This document shows, piece by piece, positions 10,453 through 19,803 of a stretch of DNA of 64,000 bases (position 1 is its first letter; every line of letters begins with the position of its first letter). Location of the stretch: NCBI RefSeq assembly GCF_014164785.1, contig NZ_JACJFN010000004.1, positions 248,001 through 312,000 of the forward strand, written 5' to 3'. Origin of the DNA: Aquipseudomonas guryensis (GTDB lineage: Bacteria; Pseudomonadota; Gammaproteobacteria; Pseudomonadales; Pseudomonadaceae). Under the pieces are notes generated by a model. The model saw only the letters and a list, made by a program, of their open reading frames with translations. It searched no databases and was not told where the DNA came from. Both the position numbers and the translations under genes were made by a program.

Positions 10453-10863
10453 TCAGATGTTCTGCGCAATGTGCGGCAGCCTGGCGATCACCTTGATCTC
10501 GAAATCGAAGCCAGACAGCCAGGTCACGCCGATAGCGGTCACCGTTGGGTAAGGTGCTTCGCCCCAATACTCGGCCGCTACTTCCCAGATGGTCTCGAAT
10601 TTCGAGTCCGGGTCGACCATGAAGATGGTCGTGTCGACCACATCAGCGAAGCTACAACCTGCCTCGGCCAGGATCGCATTGAGGTTGGCGAAGGTAAGGC
10701 GTACCTGCGCGCCCAGGTCCGGCTCGGGCGAGCCATCCTTGCGGCTGCCGACTTGACCGGACACGAACAGAAAGCCGTTGGAGCGTATCGCCGGCGAGTA
10801 GCGATGCAGCTCGTACAGCGCATGGCGCTCAGGTGGGAATACCACATCACGTTTACTGGTCAT
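10453..10863 (-). CDS. Rid-family (YjgF/YER057c/UK114) protein
   Basis: A 136-residue Rid-family protein. RidA members hydrolyse reactive enamines and imines. The fold signature is visible in NGFLFVSGQVGSRKDG, the middle segment LNAILAEAGCSFADVVDTTIFM and the C-terminal FEIKVIARLP. The Arg that RidA uses for catalysis, in the usual P-x-R-S position, is replaced: the sequence here is APYPTVTAIGV. It therefore probably belongs to a non-deaminating Rid subgroup. The start at 10863 has GGAGG upstream; the longer frame to 10950 lacks one. It is divergent from a LysR gene. Confidence 0.85.
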   Translation of the reverse strand: MTSKRDVVFPPERHALYELHRYSPAIRSNGFLFVSGQVGSRKDGSPEPDLGAQVRLTFANLNAILAEAGCSFADVVDTTIFMVDPDSKFETIWEVAAEYWGEAPYPTVTAIGVTWLSGFDFEIKVIARLPHIAQNI

Positions 10864-11002
10864 TGCATGCCTCCATCGCGGCCATTGCGGCCGGTTGTTT
10901 ATGATGGAGTCACTGTAAGAAGACGGCCGGTACCGATAAACCAGCAACACTGCTCAGCACTGTTTGTAGAATCCAAACAATCCCGATCAGTCTGGAGTCG
11001 CG

Positions 11003-11905
11003 ATGGACCGTTTCGATGCGATGCAGGCATTCGCCCGCGTAGTGGAAACCGGCAGCTTCACTAAGGCCGCCGACACCCTGCACATGAGCAAAACCAGCGT
11101 CACCCAACTGGTGCAGCAGCTGGAGGCGCGACTGCGTGTGCGCCTGCTCAACCGCACCACGCGCAAGGTCAACGTCACTGCCGACGGCGCCGCCTACTAC
11201 GAGCGGGTGATCCGCCTGCTGGCCGATATGGACGACGCCGAAACCAGCCTGTCCGCCGCCTCGGCCGTGCCCAGGGGCAGGCTGCGGGTGGACGTGCCCA
11301 GCCCGCTGGCCAGCATGATCCTCATCCCGGCGCTGCCGGCCTTTCACCAGCGCTACCCCGAAATCCAGCTCGACCTGGGTGTCAGCGACCGCTACGTCGA
11401 CCTGATCGGCGACAACGTGGACTGCGTGGTGCGCGGCGGCACAATCACTGATCAGTCGCTGGTGGCCAGGCACCTGGGCGATCTGCAGCTAGGCGTGTAC
11501 GCATCACCCGGCTACCTGGCACGCGCTGGCGTGCCCGCACACCCGAACGAACTGGCGACGCACCAGATCGTCAGCTTCCTCGGCGCGCGCAGCCGCAAGG
11601 CCTTTGCCGGCATCATGCAGCGCGGTGAGGAACGCATCGGCCTGCTGGGCCGCCCGGCCCTGGCGGTGGACGACGGCAACGCCTACCTCGCCGCCGGTCT
11701 GGCGGGCCTGGGCATCCTCTGGCTACCGCAATACATGGCCAAGGCCCACCGGGTGAGCGGGGCGCTGGTGCCGTTGTTCGAGGACTGGCAACTGGACCCC
11801 ATGCCGCTCTACCTGGCCTACCCACCCAGCCGGCATGTCAGCGCCAAGCTGCGGGTGTTTATCGATTGGGTGGTGGAACTGATGGGGGAGCATGTGCCGC
11901 GCTGA
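11003..11905 (+). CDS. LysR-family transcriptional regulator
   Basis: A 300-residue LTTR. The winged helix-turn-helix occupies residues 1-60 (FARVVETGSFTKAADTLHMSKTSVTQLVQQLE), followed by the linker helix and a periplasmic-binding-protein-like effector domain from about residue 90. The type resembles the DmlR/AaeR group. It is divergently transcribed from the Rid-family gene with a 139-bp spacer, so that gene is its most likely target. It is the last ordinary gene before the accessory blocks start. Confidence 0.9.
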   Translation: MDRFDAMQAFARVVETGSFTKAADTLHMSKTSVTQLVQQLEARLRVRLLNRTTRKVNVTADGAAYYERVIRLLADMDDAETSLSAASAVPRGRLRVDVPSPLASMILIPALPAFHQRYPEIQLDLGVSDRYVDLIGDNVDCVVRGGTITDQSLVARHLGDLQLGVYASPGYLARAGVPAHPNELATHQIVSFLGARSRKAFAGIMQRGEERIGLLGRPALAVDDGNAYLAAGLAGLGILWLPQYMAKAHRVSGALVPLFEDWQLDPMPLYLAYPPSRHVSAKLRVFIDWVVELMGEHVPR

Positions 11906-11938
11906 ATATGAATTGTGTGCAGCGCGGATAGGTGATAA

Positions 11939-11993
11939 GGCGTTGCTTGGCCAGGTTTGAGGTTTGGGGGACTGCTTTCGGCCAGAAGCGGAC
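11939..11993. repeat. GGCC-centred palindromic site, degenerate double form
   Basis: The right half is a 24-bp palindrome at 11970-11993 with arms GACTGCTTTC and AGAAGCGGAC around GGCC. A second GGCC lies 27 bp to the left at 11949-11952. It marks the left edge of the block carrying the large NTPase gene. It belongs to the repeat family seen complete at 37877, 57940 and 59253. Confidence 0.7.
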
Positions 11994-12152
11994 TATCAAT
12001 AGGACCCCGACGAAACTAATGATTCCTACATTCTTGTTATTCTTCATCGGTTTGAACGTAGGGCGGGCCGTGTTAGCGCTTGCAAAATATCGTTATCGAG
12101 GCAAGCCTCAACGCAGCTGCTGCCCCGATTAGGAAACTGGTGAAAAAGTCAG

Positions 12153-15100
12153 ATGGCTACTGTGGATGGGCAATACCAGGAGCGAGTTTCAAGTCCAGCT
12201 GCCACCGGGGGCGCAGGCGTCTACTTCGAGCAGCATGTTGAGGCGTATTGGCTGGCCCAAATGCTCGTACGCAGCATCCCGCCGATATTGACTGACAGGG
12301 GCGTTGGAGAAGTTCATTTCCAGACAGAGCATCTCGGCTTCAATACAGATGACTTCCTCGTCGTCTGCGAGCAGGCAGGCGCAGCACCAGCAAAACTTGT
12401 AGGGCAAGTGAAGCGCAGCCTCACAATCAGTGCTGCCGACGATGAGTGCAAGAAAGCTGTTGGTGATTTCTGGAAAGACTTCAAGAAAGCTGACCCTTTC
12501 AATCCCCAGCACGACCGATTTGTACTTGTCACGCAGCGTGGCACGAACACCCTTCTCGAAAATTTCGCAGGGCTGCTCGACTGCGCCAGAGGCGCATCCG
12601 ATGGCGAAGAGTTCGAGAGGCGACTATCTCTTGACGGCTTCATCTCCAAGAAATCCATCACGCAGTGCAGCGAACTCTGCAAAATCGTAGGCGAACTGGA
12701 AGGGAGGGGCATCACTGCCAGAGATATTTGGCCCTTTCTTTGCGTGTTACACGTCCTGAGTCTAGACCTACACACTTCCACCCGGCAGACCGAAGCACAT
12801 ATCAAGACGCTGCTTGCTCTCAAGTCTACCGCCCCAGATCCACTCGCCAGCGCATCGGCAGACTGGAACACACTCCTGGCTTTGACCAGTGACGCCAATC
12901 CAGGCGCTCGAAAACTGAAACGCACCGACCTTCCAGACGCTCTTGTCCAGTCATACAGCGAGGTAGGGACGCATGAGAAGCGTGTACTAACGGCCTTGCG
13001 AAACCATACGGATTTTGTCCTGCGGAAGATCCGCAAAACGATTGGGCCGACTTTACACCTGCAGCGTGCCGGGATTATCCAGAAAGTTTTTGAAGCCATC
13101 GAAGCGAAGCAAGTTGTCCTGATCACAGGGCCAGCGGGTAGTGGCAAGTCGGTCATTGGCAAGGAAGCGGTGTCTTTTCTTGCCCGCGAATTCTTCGCCT
13201 TTGGCTTCCGGGTTGAGGAGTTCGCCGTAGCCCATATTGATGAAACACTGCACAACAGTCAGATTCCTGCACGTGCCACGGAGCTACAAGCCATTATCGG
13301 TGCGCAGGACCGCAAGGTACTCGTCATCGAGAGCGTCGAACGCCTGCTCGAAAAACCCACACGCGATGCGTTCAGCGATCTGATGACGCTTGCTCAGGGT
13401 GACGACGGCCTGGGCATCATCATGACCTGTCGCGGCTACTCCGTAGCGCAGGTTCAGGCAAGCTTTCTTCTACCTGCAGGAATTGATCACGCTGTCATCG
13501 AAGTGCCACCACTAGACGACTCCGAGCTAGAAGAGATCCAGACGACGTTTCCGTCACTGACGATCCCACTGGGCAATCCAGCTCTGCGCAAGATCCTGCG
13601 CAATCCGTACTTTATCGACAAAGCACTCCACATACACTGGGATGCGGGACGCCCACTTCCCGAGAGCGAGCGAGAGTTCCGGTCTGTCTTTTGGCGGCAG
13701 ATCGTGTGTAAGGATGACAGCCCCGCCAACGGCATGCCGCGTCTACGCGAAGAGGCCTTGCAAGAGCTGGCTGTACGCAGGGCACGGGCCCTTTCAGATC
13801 ATGTGCCTGCTTCTGGACTCGACCCTGTCGCCATCGCTCTGCTGAAACAGGATTCCCTCGTTGTGTCGCCAGACGGCAAACCTCTGCTGGTTGCAATAGC
13901 ACACGACGTGCTTGAAGACTGGGCGATCCTCCAATGGATCGAGGAGCAGCACCTCACAGATGAAACAGCATTCAAGGCGCTGTCCTCCGCGATTGGTCCG
14001 CATCCCGCACTGCGTCGCTCTTACCGGAAGTGGGTTGCCGAACTGGTCGACCGCGATGCACTCACTGCAGACCGGATCTTCCGAGCGGCCATTTCGCAAG
14101 CCGATGTGCCCGCTCAATTTCGCGACGACACACTGGTTTCGCTGCTGAAGGCACCTTCTGCACCCGAATTCCTGGCCCGACACGAGGCTGACTTGCTCGC
14201 CAATGATCGAGCCATTCTCAGACGGGTGATCCACCTCCTGCGCGTTGCCTGCATGACATCGCCAGCCTGGCTTGCCGACGTGCGCGGTCACAGCTCAACT
14301 CTGAGCGAGCCGGATGGCCCGGTCTGGGCGACCGTTACAGGGCTGGTTCATCGCAACATTGGCAGTTTTGGTCCGGAAGACTCTCCACTGCTTCTTGCAT
14401 TGATCGAGGATGCCGTACGCGGCGTGAGTTGGTGGGCACCGGATATCGAGGGAGCCGAAGACATCGCCGGGATTGCTCATTGGCTCCTCCCACGCGTTGA
14501 CAGCTTCAGAAGGGGCGATGCACGTAAACGCGTACTCAAGGTCATTGCCAAGATCCCGAAAGCCGCCTCCCAGCGATTCGAAAACGTTCTGCGCGGGCAG
14601 GTCAAGGAAGGATACCGCCGTGACCCCATCGCTGAAGAATTCCGCCAAATCATTCTTACTGGTCTCGACGGCGCGCATGCAGCCCGAGACCTGCCGGATC
14701 TGTTGACTTCCATCGCACAGGTTACTTTCCTCGCTTCCGAGGAGTCTCTGCGCGAAGAGCCCTTCAGCCACTCATCCCTAGACATCGGCCTTTACTTTGG
14801 CATCAAGGAATATCTGCACCATGATTACTTCCCTGCCAGTGCCTTTCGGGGACCGTGGATCAACCTGCTCACGCGCCACCCAGATAAAGGCCTCGATTTC
14901 CTGATCCAAGTCGTCAACCACAGCACAGGCTGGTATGCGCATCCTCGTCTCCACGATCCGCTCGAGCCCGCTTGGGAAGTTGCGCTGACGTTCACAGATG
15001 GGCTGGTGCGGAAACAATGGGTGAACCCACGTCTCTGGGATATATATCGTGGCTTGGGCGTCAGCCCCTATGTGCTTCAGTCTCTACTGATGGCCCTGGA

Positions 15101-17243
15101 GAAATGGCTGCTCGGCTACGCAAAACCCCATCCCGAAGGGCTGGATGCGGTGTTGCTCGAGATCCTGCAGCGCAGCGATTCGGCCTCGCTCGCAGCCGTC
15201 GTTGCAAGCGTGGCGACAGCTCATCCCCACCAATCCGGAGAGGCCCTTCTGGTGCTGCTTTCAGTAAAGGACTACATCCTTATCGACCGCAGCCGCATGG
15301 CCAGCGAGCACCAGACATCGATGATTGCGGGAATGTTCCCCACCCTGAACGCCAAGCACAAAATCTACGAAGAGGAGAGGAAGCAGTCGAACGAACTACC
15401 GCATCGTCAACATGACCTCGAAGTAGCTATCGCAAACCTGCAATTCGGCCCTCTTGCCCCACGGGTTCACGTGATCATCGACAAGCACCTGGCTGAACTG
15501 CCCGCATCGGACAAGCGCAATGAGGATGACCTCATATGGCAACTTGCCCTTCATCGGATGGACTTGCGTCAATATGTCGTAGCCGAAGCCCAACCAGCAT
15601 TGAGCACGACATCCACAGTGGACGGCGAAGAGCCAACGAAAAACTACATCAGCCTGGAGCCCAGGCCAGCGGCTCCGGAAGTGCAGCAATTCATTGAGGA
15701 GAGTGCAAAAGGGACGGAAGAAACGAATGCCAGGCTGGGCATCTACAACTGGGGGCTCCAGATCTTTAAGTACAAGCCAGATTCTGCTGACCCTGCTCAA
15801 TGGAGGGAAAAACTGTCAGGTGCGCAGGAGATGGACCGTACGGCTGAGCATCCGGACAGCAGCCGAAACGCCCCCGGCTTTATCGCCGCAGTCTGTGTCC
15901 GCGATCACTGGGAAGAGATGTCACCGCAAGAGCAGGACTGGTGCATTGATGTCATCTGCTCGGAAATCTCTAGGCACGCGGACGCATGGGAAACTATAAA
16001 CCGCATGCAACGGTTCTCGATGCTCGCAGATCGTCCGTGCGCTTCTGTGGTACCGCTGCTTCTATCCAAGCCCCTGTCCCAAAGCCAAACACCACGGGTG
16101 AAACTGGCCTTTATCACTGCACTAACCCACCCGATTGACGAAGTCCGCTGGTATGCCACCAGGGGCATTGACGACCAGTTCTGGACAGCAAATCCAGCTC
16201 TTGCCCTCCGCGCTGTCAATGCCGTTGCTACAGAGGCGGCTATTTCTGATTGTGATTGGACCGCCGAAGAGAAAAAGCGTTACCACAAGCGGAAACCGTT
16301 GGAAGCAATCGTCGCTGCCGCTGCCTCAGAGGTTCGCGAGAGTTTCTGGACTGACGGAGTCATTACCGAAGATTCGCACATCCGGCTCGACATCACCGAG
16401 GCATTCGGTGCCGAGGCATTCGCAAAAGTCCTCGTGATTCTCGGCCAGGCCCCCAACGAACCTCTTGCTGTGGCTGCGTACAGGCGCGCTAGTGAATACT
16501 TGGTCGACTGCTGGAACCGCGAGTACGACCGCTCTCACAGTGGGCGTGACCGAAACTTCGAAAGTGAACTGGCTATATCCGACTGCATACAAGAATTTGT
16601 CATGCGTGTGGCAGATGTCGATGCCAGAAAGGTCCTGCAGCCTATCCTGGATGCCACTGACAGGCATCCACGCGAGATCCATAGCGTCATCCAAGGATTG
16701 ACCAGCAGCGAGGATCGCAGCTCCCACACCAAGCAGTACTGGTTTTTGTGGAACCTGTTTGCCGAGAGGATCAAGCACGCCAAGTGGCTTGCCCATCTGG
16801 ATGGAGAGCACCCATACGGCAGTGAGGTACTCTCGATGATCTTCCTGACCGCGTTTTGGAAGGACGATGTCCGGCACTGGCGTAGCCTGGAAGGCTACGC
16901 CCATAACGTCGACTTGCTGTTCAATGCTTTGCCGCCGGTCTCGATCGTGCTGGACAGCTACGCCCGTTTTCTCTACCACATCGGCGAGCGCTCCATGCCA
17001 GCAGCTTTTGTACACATCGCAAATGCGCTCAGACGGGGAAATAACGCCGATATGCTGCGCGAGTCCAACACCGTTTTCATACTCGAAAACCTGCTCCAGC
17101 GGCATGTCTACTCACGTCCGCTGGAACTCAAGCGCGATCTCACCCTTCGCGAGGCGATTCTGTATGTGCTCGACGCGCTTGTCGAAAACGGATCTTCCGC
17201 AGCGTTCAGAATGAGGGACGACTTTGTGACACCGGCTGCCTGA
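12153..17243 (+). CDS. Putative antiphage STAND-like NTPase with N-terminal PD-(D/E)XK nuclease
   Basis: A 1696-residue protein with three visible parts. Residues 1-130 look like a Cap4/Mrr-type nuclease: a Glu in GVYFEQHVEAYWL (26 or 30), Asp66/Asp67 in NTDDFLVVC, and Gln85-Val-Lys87 in GQVKRS form an E-D-QxK pattern. An NTPase follows, with Walker A GPAGSGKS at 326-333, a Walker B-like KVLVIESVERL at about 388-398 carrying Glu-Ser instead of Asp-Asp, and an Arg in MTCRGY near 427. The remaining 1200 residues appear helical and repeat-like, as in sensor regions of Avs proteins. It stands alone between GGCC sites and a recombinase element. The ribosome binding site is weak. Defence is inferred from architecture and context. 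Confidence 0.7.
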   Translation: MATVDGQYQERVSSPAATGGAGVYFEQHVEAYWLAQMLVRSIPPILTDRGVGEVHFQTEHLGFNTDDFLVVCEQAGAAPAKLVGQVKRSLTISAADDECKKAVGDFWKDFKKADPFNPQHDRFVLVTQRGTNTLLENFAGLLDCARGASDGEEFERRLSLDGFISKKSITQCSELCKIVGELEGRGITARDIWPFLCVLHVLSLDLHTSTRQTEAHIKTLLALKSTAPDPLASASADWNTLLALTSDANPGARKLKRTDLPDALVQSYSEVGTHEKRVLTALRNHTDFVLRKIRKTIGPTLHLQRAGIIQKVFEAIEAKQVVLITGPAGSGKSVIGKEAVSFLAREFFAFGFRVEEFAVAHIDETLHNSQIPARATELQAIIGAQDRKVLVIESVERLLEKPTRDAFSDLMTLAQGDDGLGIIMTCRGYSVAQVQASFLLPAGIDHAVIEVPPLDDSELEEIQTTFPSLTIPLGNPALRKILRNPYFIDKALHIHWDAGRPLPESEREFRSVFWRQIVCKDDSPANGMPRLREEALQELAVRRARALSDHVPASGLDPVAIALLKQDSLVVSPDGKPLLVAIAHDVLEDWAILQWIEEQHLTDETAFKALSSAIGPHPALRRSYRKWVAELVDRDALTADRIFRAAISQADVPAQFRDDTLVSLLKAPSAPEFLARHEADLLANDRAILRRVIHLLRVACMTSPAWLADVRGHSSTLSEPDGPVWATVTGLVHRNIGSFGPEDSPLLLALIEDAVRGVSWWAPDIEGAEDIAGIAHWLLPRVDSFRRGDARKRVLKVIAKIPKAASQRFENVLRGQVKEGYRRDPIAEEFRQIILTGLDGAHAARDLPDLLTSIAQVTFLASEESLREEPFSHSSLDIGLYFGIKEYLHHDYFPASAFRGPWINLLTRHPDKGLDFLIQVVNHSTGWYAHPRLHDPLEPAWEVALTFTDGLVRKQWVNPRLWDIYRGLGVSPYVLQSLLMALEKWLLGYAKPHPEGLDAVLLEILQRSDSASLAAVVASVATAHPHQSGEALLVLLSVKDYILIDRSRMASEHQTSMIAGMFPTLNAKHKIYEEERKQSNELPHRQHDLEVAIANLQFGPLAPRVHVIIDKHLAELPASDKRNEDDLIWQLALHRMDLRQYVVAEAQPALSTTSTVDGEEPTKNYISLEPRPAAPEVQQFIEESAKGTEETNARLGIYNWGLQIFKYKPDSADPAQWREKLSGAQEMDRTAEHPDSSRNAPGFIAAVCVRDHWEEMSPQEQDWCIDVICSEISRHADAWETINRMQRFSMLADRPCASVVPLLLSKPLSQSQTPRVKLAFITALTHPIDEVRWYATRGIDDQFWTANPALALRAVNAVATEAAISDCDWTAEEKKRYHKRKPLEAIVAAAASEVRESFWTDGVITEDSHIRLDITEAFGAEAFAKVLVILGQAPNEPLAVAAYRRASEYLVDCWNREYDRSHSGRDRNFESELAISDCIQEFVMRVADVDARKVLQPILDATDRHPREIHSVIQGLTSSEDRSSHTKQYWFLWNLFAERIKHAKWLAHLDGEHPYGSEVLSMIFLTAFWKDDVRHWRSLEGYAHNVDLLFNALPPVSIVLDSYARFLYHIGERSMPAAFVHIANALRRGNNADMLRESNTVFILENLLQRHVYSRPLELKRDLTLREAILYVLDALVENGSSAAFRMRDDFVTPAA

Positions 17244-17310
17244 CGCTCTCTATCTTTTGCCAAGGAAATACCTGAAAGGTGAATAGCCGCGCATTTCCTA
17301 GATAACCGAT

Positions 17311-18057
17311 GACTGCTTTTGGCCGGTTAGCGACCATTGCTCTGGCTAACCATCCTTGTCCTCCCACACGTGGAGGATTTGCCATGAATATCATCGCAAC
17401 CTGCAGAGGCCAGCCCTGGAACAAAGGAAAATTGGTCGGGCAGAAAACCCCGCTCCGACTGAGAGATATCTGGGCCATCCGAGTAAGGCTTCAAATCGCA
17501 GAAAGAACCCGTGATCTGGCCCTCTTCGATCTAGCCATCGACAGCAAGCTTCGAGCCTGCGACTTAACCAAGCTGCGTGTGCGAGACGTTGCCCATGGCG
17601 AACACGTGTCATCACGAGCCATGGTGATGCAGCAGAAAACGCAGCGGCCAGTGCAGTTCGAGATCACTGAGCAAACACGGTCTGCTCTCGCGGCCTGGAT
17701 ACATCAAGCACAGCTCCGTAGCGAGGACTGCCTTTTTCCGAGCCGCCTACATACCTCAGACCATCTATCCACTCGTCAATACGCTCGTATCGTCAAAGGC
17801 TGGGTGAAAGCCATTGGCCTTGATCCGGCCATGTATGGCACTCACACAATGAGACGCACGAAGGCATCACTGATCTATCGCAGAACGAAGAACCTGAGGG
17901 CGGTTCAGCTGCTGCTCGGCCATACGAAGCTGGAGAGCACCGTTCGATATCTTGGGATTGAGGTCGATGACGCCTTGGAAATGGCGGAGCAGACCGAGGT
18001 TTGACCATGTATAGCGACGGTCGGTGTCAGGCCGTCGCTAACCGGCCACAAGCGGAC
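17311..18057 (+). mobile_element. 747-bp tyrosine-recombinase element, copy 1
   Basis: The element is bounded by 24-bp inverted repeats (17311-17334 and 18034-18057) matching at 21 of 24 positions; the shared part is GCTTTTGGCCGGTTAGCGAC with one difference at the right end. Each end is a GGCC core with an outer arm (GACTGCTTTT; right side ACAAGCGGAC) and an inner arm GGTTAGCGAC. No target duplication is visible outside. Joining the outer arms across GGCC would recreate a palindromic site like that at 11970-11993. Confidence 0.75.
17384..18004 (+). CDS. Small tyrosine recombinase (FimB-sized), copy 1
   Basis: A 206-residue protein consisting almost only of the catalytic domain. All expected residues are present: Arg57 in LRACDLTKLRVRD, Lys85 in QQKTQ, His154 and Arg157 in GTHTMRRTKASL, His180 in LLLGHTKL, and the nucleophile Tyr189 in STVRYLGI. 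A full N-terminal core-binding domain is lacking, as in FimB and FimE. TGGAGGA lies 6 bases before the ATG. A second copy at 56582 differs at only five residues. It probably acts on the inverted repeats of its own element; that is inference. Confidence 0.85.
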   Translation: MNIIATCRGQPWNKGKLVGQKTPLRLRDIWAIRVRLQIAERTRDLALFDLAIDSKLRACDLTKLRVRDVAHGEHVSSRAMVMQQKTQRPVQFEITEQTRSALAAWIHQAQLRSEDCLFPSRLHTSDHLSTRQYARIVKGWVKAIGLDPAMYGTHTMRRTKASLIYRRTKNLRAVQLLLGHTKLESTVRYLGIEVDDALEMAEQTEV

Positions 18058-18183
18058 AGTTATACACGGCTAGCAGCCCTTCCTGGAGGCTCAACGCGTC
18101 TACAGAAACAGGGGCGATTCAGTTCAAGCGTCGGGGTATTCAGTGAATGGGCCCGATCACCCAAGACGAAGGTGGCTCACAAC

Positions 18184-18489
18184 TCAGCTGTTACGCAGTA
18201 GGAGGCGGGTGCTCACCAACCCCTTTTCCGCCCGCTCCAACCCCGCTTCCTCGACCCGCACGCCCTGCTCCTCCAGGCTGATCAGCCAGCGCAGCAGACG
18301 TGCGAAGTCGGTGGGCTGCAGGCTGACCTGCAGGCCGCCATCGCCCTGGTTGTCCAGGCGCTCGATGTTCAGGCCCTGGCCAGCAGCGCTGCCGGTGATC
18401 AGACCCTGCAGCGCGGCGGGATCGATACTGATCTGCAGCTTGCCCTGCAGTACCCGCACCTGCGGCGCGTGCTCCTGCAGATAACGCAT
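18184..18489 (-). pseudogene. gspM/xcpZ remnant (C-terminal domain only)
   Basis: About 100 residues read from MRYLQEHAPQVRVLQGKLQ to the stop. They match the C-terminal periplasmic domain of type II secretion protein GspM, seen best in LQPTDFARLLRWLISLEEQ, GVRVEEAGLERAEKGLVSTR. The N-terminal cytoplasmic part and membrane helix are missing, and the frame continues upstream into unrelated sequence. No other gsp gene is nearby. It therefore looks like a transported or left-behind fragment in the debris block between the recombinase element and the site at 19486. Confidence 0.7.
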
Positions 18490-18545
18490 TGACCGGCCCG
18501 ATCGTTGAAACAATCCCTTTCGCCGACAAAGAAGGAGGCACCGCC

Positions 18546-18641
18546 GTGGGCACACCTCAAGACCGCTATGCCATCTACGTGGAACAGGCAAAATACCTGG
18601 GCTGGGAAATCAAGACCTTCGAGGAATGGTTAAACTCCTAG
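18546..18641 (+). CDS. 31-residue small protein
   Basis: A GTG-initiated reading frame of 31 codons preceded by AAGGAGG (18532-18538) at a spacing of 7, about as strong a ribosome binding site as any in the window. The product starts MGTPQDRYAIYVEQAKYLGW and ends in EEWLNS, amphipathic with several aromatic residues. I do not recognise it. The stop is followed by a GC-rich hairpin-like run (CCCGCTCTGAGCGGG) at 18661-18675. Small size makes the call tentative. Confidence 0.5.
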   Translation: MGTPQDRYAIYVEQAKYLGWEIKTFEEWLNS

Positions 18642-18737
18642 CTTCCTGGCATCCGACCAAGCCCGCTCTGAGCGGGCCGAGTCATTGCCGGGTGCGGCAC
18701 CAGCACCAGCAACATCACTCTGACGAAAGGCCTGTAC

Positions 18738-18980
18738 ATGACACACAAGCAAGTAACCGTTCCCGCCGAAGACATCGACAACCTGCTGGGTGCGATCGAG
18801 GACAAGCTCCACAAGATCGGCAAAACCTACCGGGCCAACGGTAAGAGCTGGCACGACGATCTGGCCATTACCGGCCTGCGCAAGGTCGCGGCACAGCTGG
18901 GCACCGACTTCGAAATCCTGTCTTCCAACGAGCCGGATGGCTTCATCATCACGCGTGTCCCGCATACTGCGGCCGAGTAA
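18738..18980 (+). CDS. Hypothetical 80-residue protein
   Basis: Begins MTHKQVTVPAEDIDNLLGAI and ends RVPHTAAE. It is acidic, with no membrane segment and a predicted helical first half (DNLLGAIEDKLHKIGKTYR). GAAAGG lies about 9 bases before the ATG. It is not recognisable to me. It lies between two other small genes on the same strand and may form a minor operon, similar in feel to plasmid or phage cargo. Confidence 0.5.
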   Translation: MTHKQVTVPAEDIDNLLGAIEDKLHKIGKTYRANGKSWHDDLAITGLRKVAAQLGTDFEILSSNEPDGFIITRVPHTAAE

Positions 18981-19098
18981 TGCGCCAGCAGCTGCTTCAG
19001 GCCGCTGAGGCAGCTGCACATCTCACCCTGGGCCCCAGTTCCGCGTCCGGAGCGGACCCACAAACCCACCCCCAAGATTTCAAACCAGGTGAACCGCC

Positions 19099-19422
19099 GT
19101 GAAGTTCGAAGAGCTGTGGGAACTGGCGTTCTGGGACGGCGTTTCGCCGGCCAAAGAGGCCGCACGGTTCATCTACGACAAGCTGGCAGCACCTGATGCA
19201 CGCCAACCGGCGCCGGCGCAGGAAGAGGGCCACCATGCGTGCCCAAGTCGACCGCACGCGGTTGAGCCGGTACCGCAGTCCATCATTGACCAGTTCCCGC
19301 CGCTGCCTGAGTACGTCGCCAGCTGGCAGGCCATCTACATGGAGCCTGTGGTGGGTTCCGGCGAACGCCTGGCTGTCGCCGTGATCGCCTTCGCCGCCGA
19401 CGGCTGCGAGGTGCTGGTTTGA
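19099..19422 (+). CDS. Hypothetical 107-residue protein, possibly truncated
   Basis: GTG start at 19099 with CAGGTGAACC before it. The first 35 residues (FEELWELAFWDGVSPAKEAARFIYDKL) look helical. The last 35, with ASWQAIYMEPVVGSGERLAVAVIAFAADGCEVLV, look like the first strand pair of a larger domain that then stops abruptly. A truncated N-terminal piece of a longer gene is therefore possible. It is followed directly by a gene-free stretch holding a GGCC site. Confidence 0.45.
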   Translation: MKFEELWELAFWDGVSPAKEAARFIYDKLAAPDARQPAPAQEEGHHACPSRPHAVEPVPQSIIDQFPPLPEYVASWQAIYMEPVVGSGERLAVAVIAFAADGCEVLV

Positions 19423-19803
19423 ATAGGCCCCGAATTTCTAGACTCCTGCGCACCTAAACGCTGGAGACTGATCCACTACAAATCAGTCCGCTATTGGCCG
19501 TTCTTTGCGGTCATGAATTTGTTCCTATTGGTCAAGTGAGAGGCAACCAGTAGTCACTAGCAAGGCAATTGACTGGGCATGTGGGTGCAATTGCGCAAAT
19601 GAGAAAGCCGGACGCTGGTGACCAGCCTTGGGGTTTGTTGGATGGGCTACGGTTGCATTTTTTTGTGACGAGCCTCTCAAAATCTATCCAGGGTTGAGCT
19701 CTGTCGTACGCGAGGCTTCTCGTGGCACTACGCCACCAGTAAATTGTCATAATGAATCGGATGGCCTGCCCTATGTAGACCATGTCTGTGCGAAGGAATG
19801 CAG
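19423..19803. other. Gene-free spacer upstream of the T1SS operon
   Basis: About 380 bp without a credible gene. It holds the double site at 19486-19543 and presumably the promoter of the secretion operon. No clear sigma-70 hexamer pair or operator could be assigned by eye. Confidence 0.5.
19486..19543. repeat. 58-bp GGCC double site (second core GGTC)
   Basis: Left arm GTCCGCTATT, core GGCC at 19496-19499, then exactly 30 bp, then GGTC at 19530-19533 and a diverged arm. The 30-bp core-to-core gap equals that of the sites at 34561, 37877, 57940 and 59253. It separates the debris block from the secretion operon. Confidence 0.65.

Noticed and set aside
17384..18004. Integron integrase IntI
   Set aside because: The protein is too short and has no separate core-binding domain or IntI-specific insert, and the sites lack attC R and L boxes.
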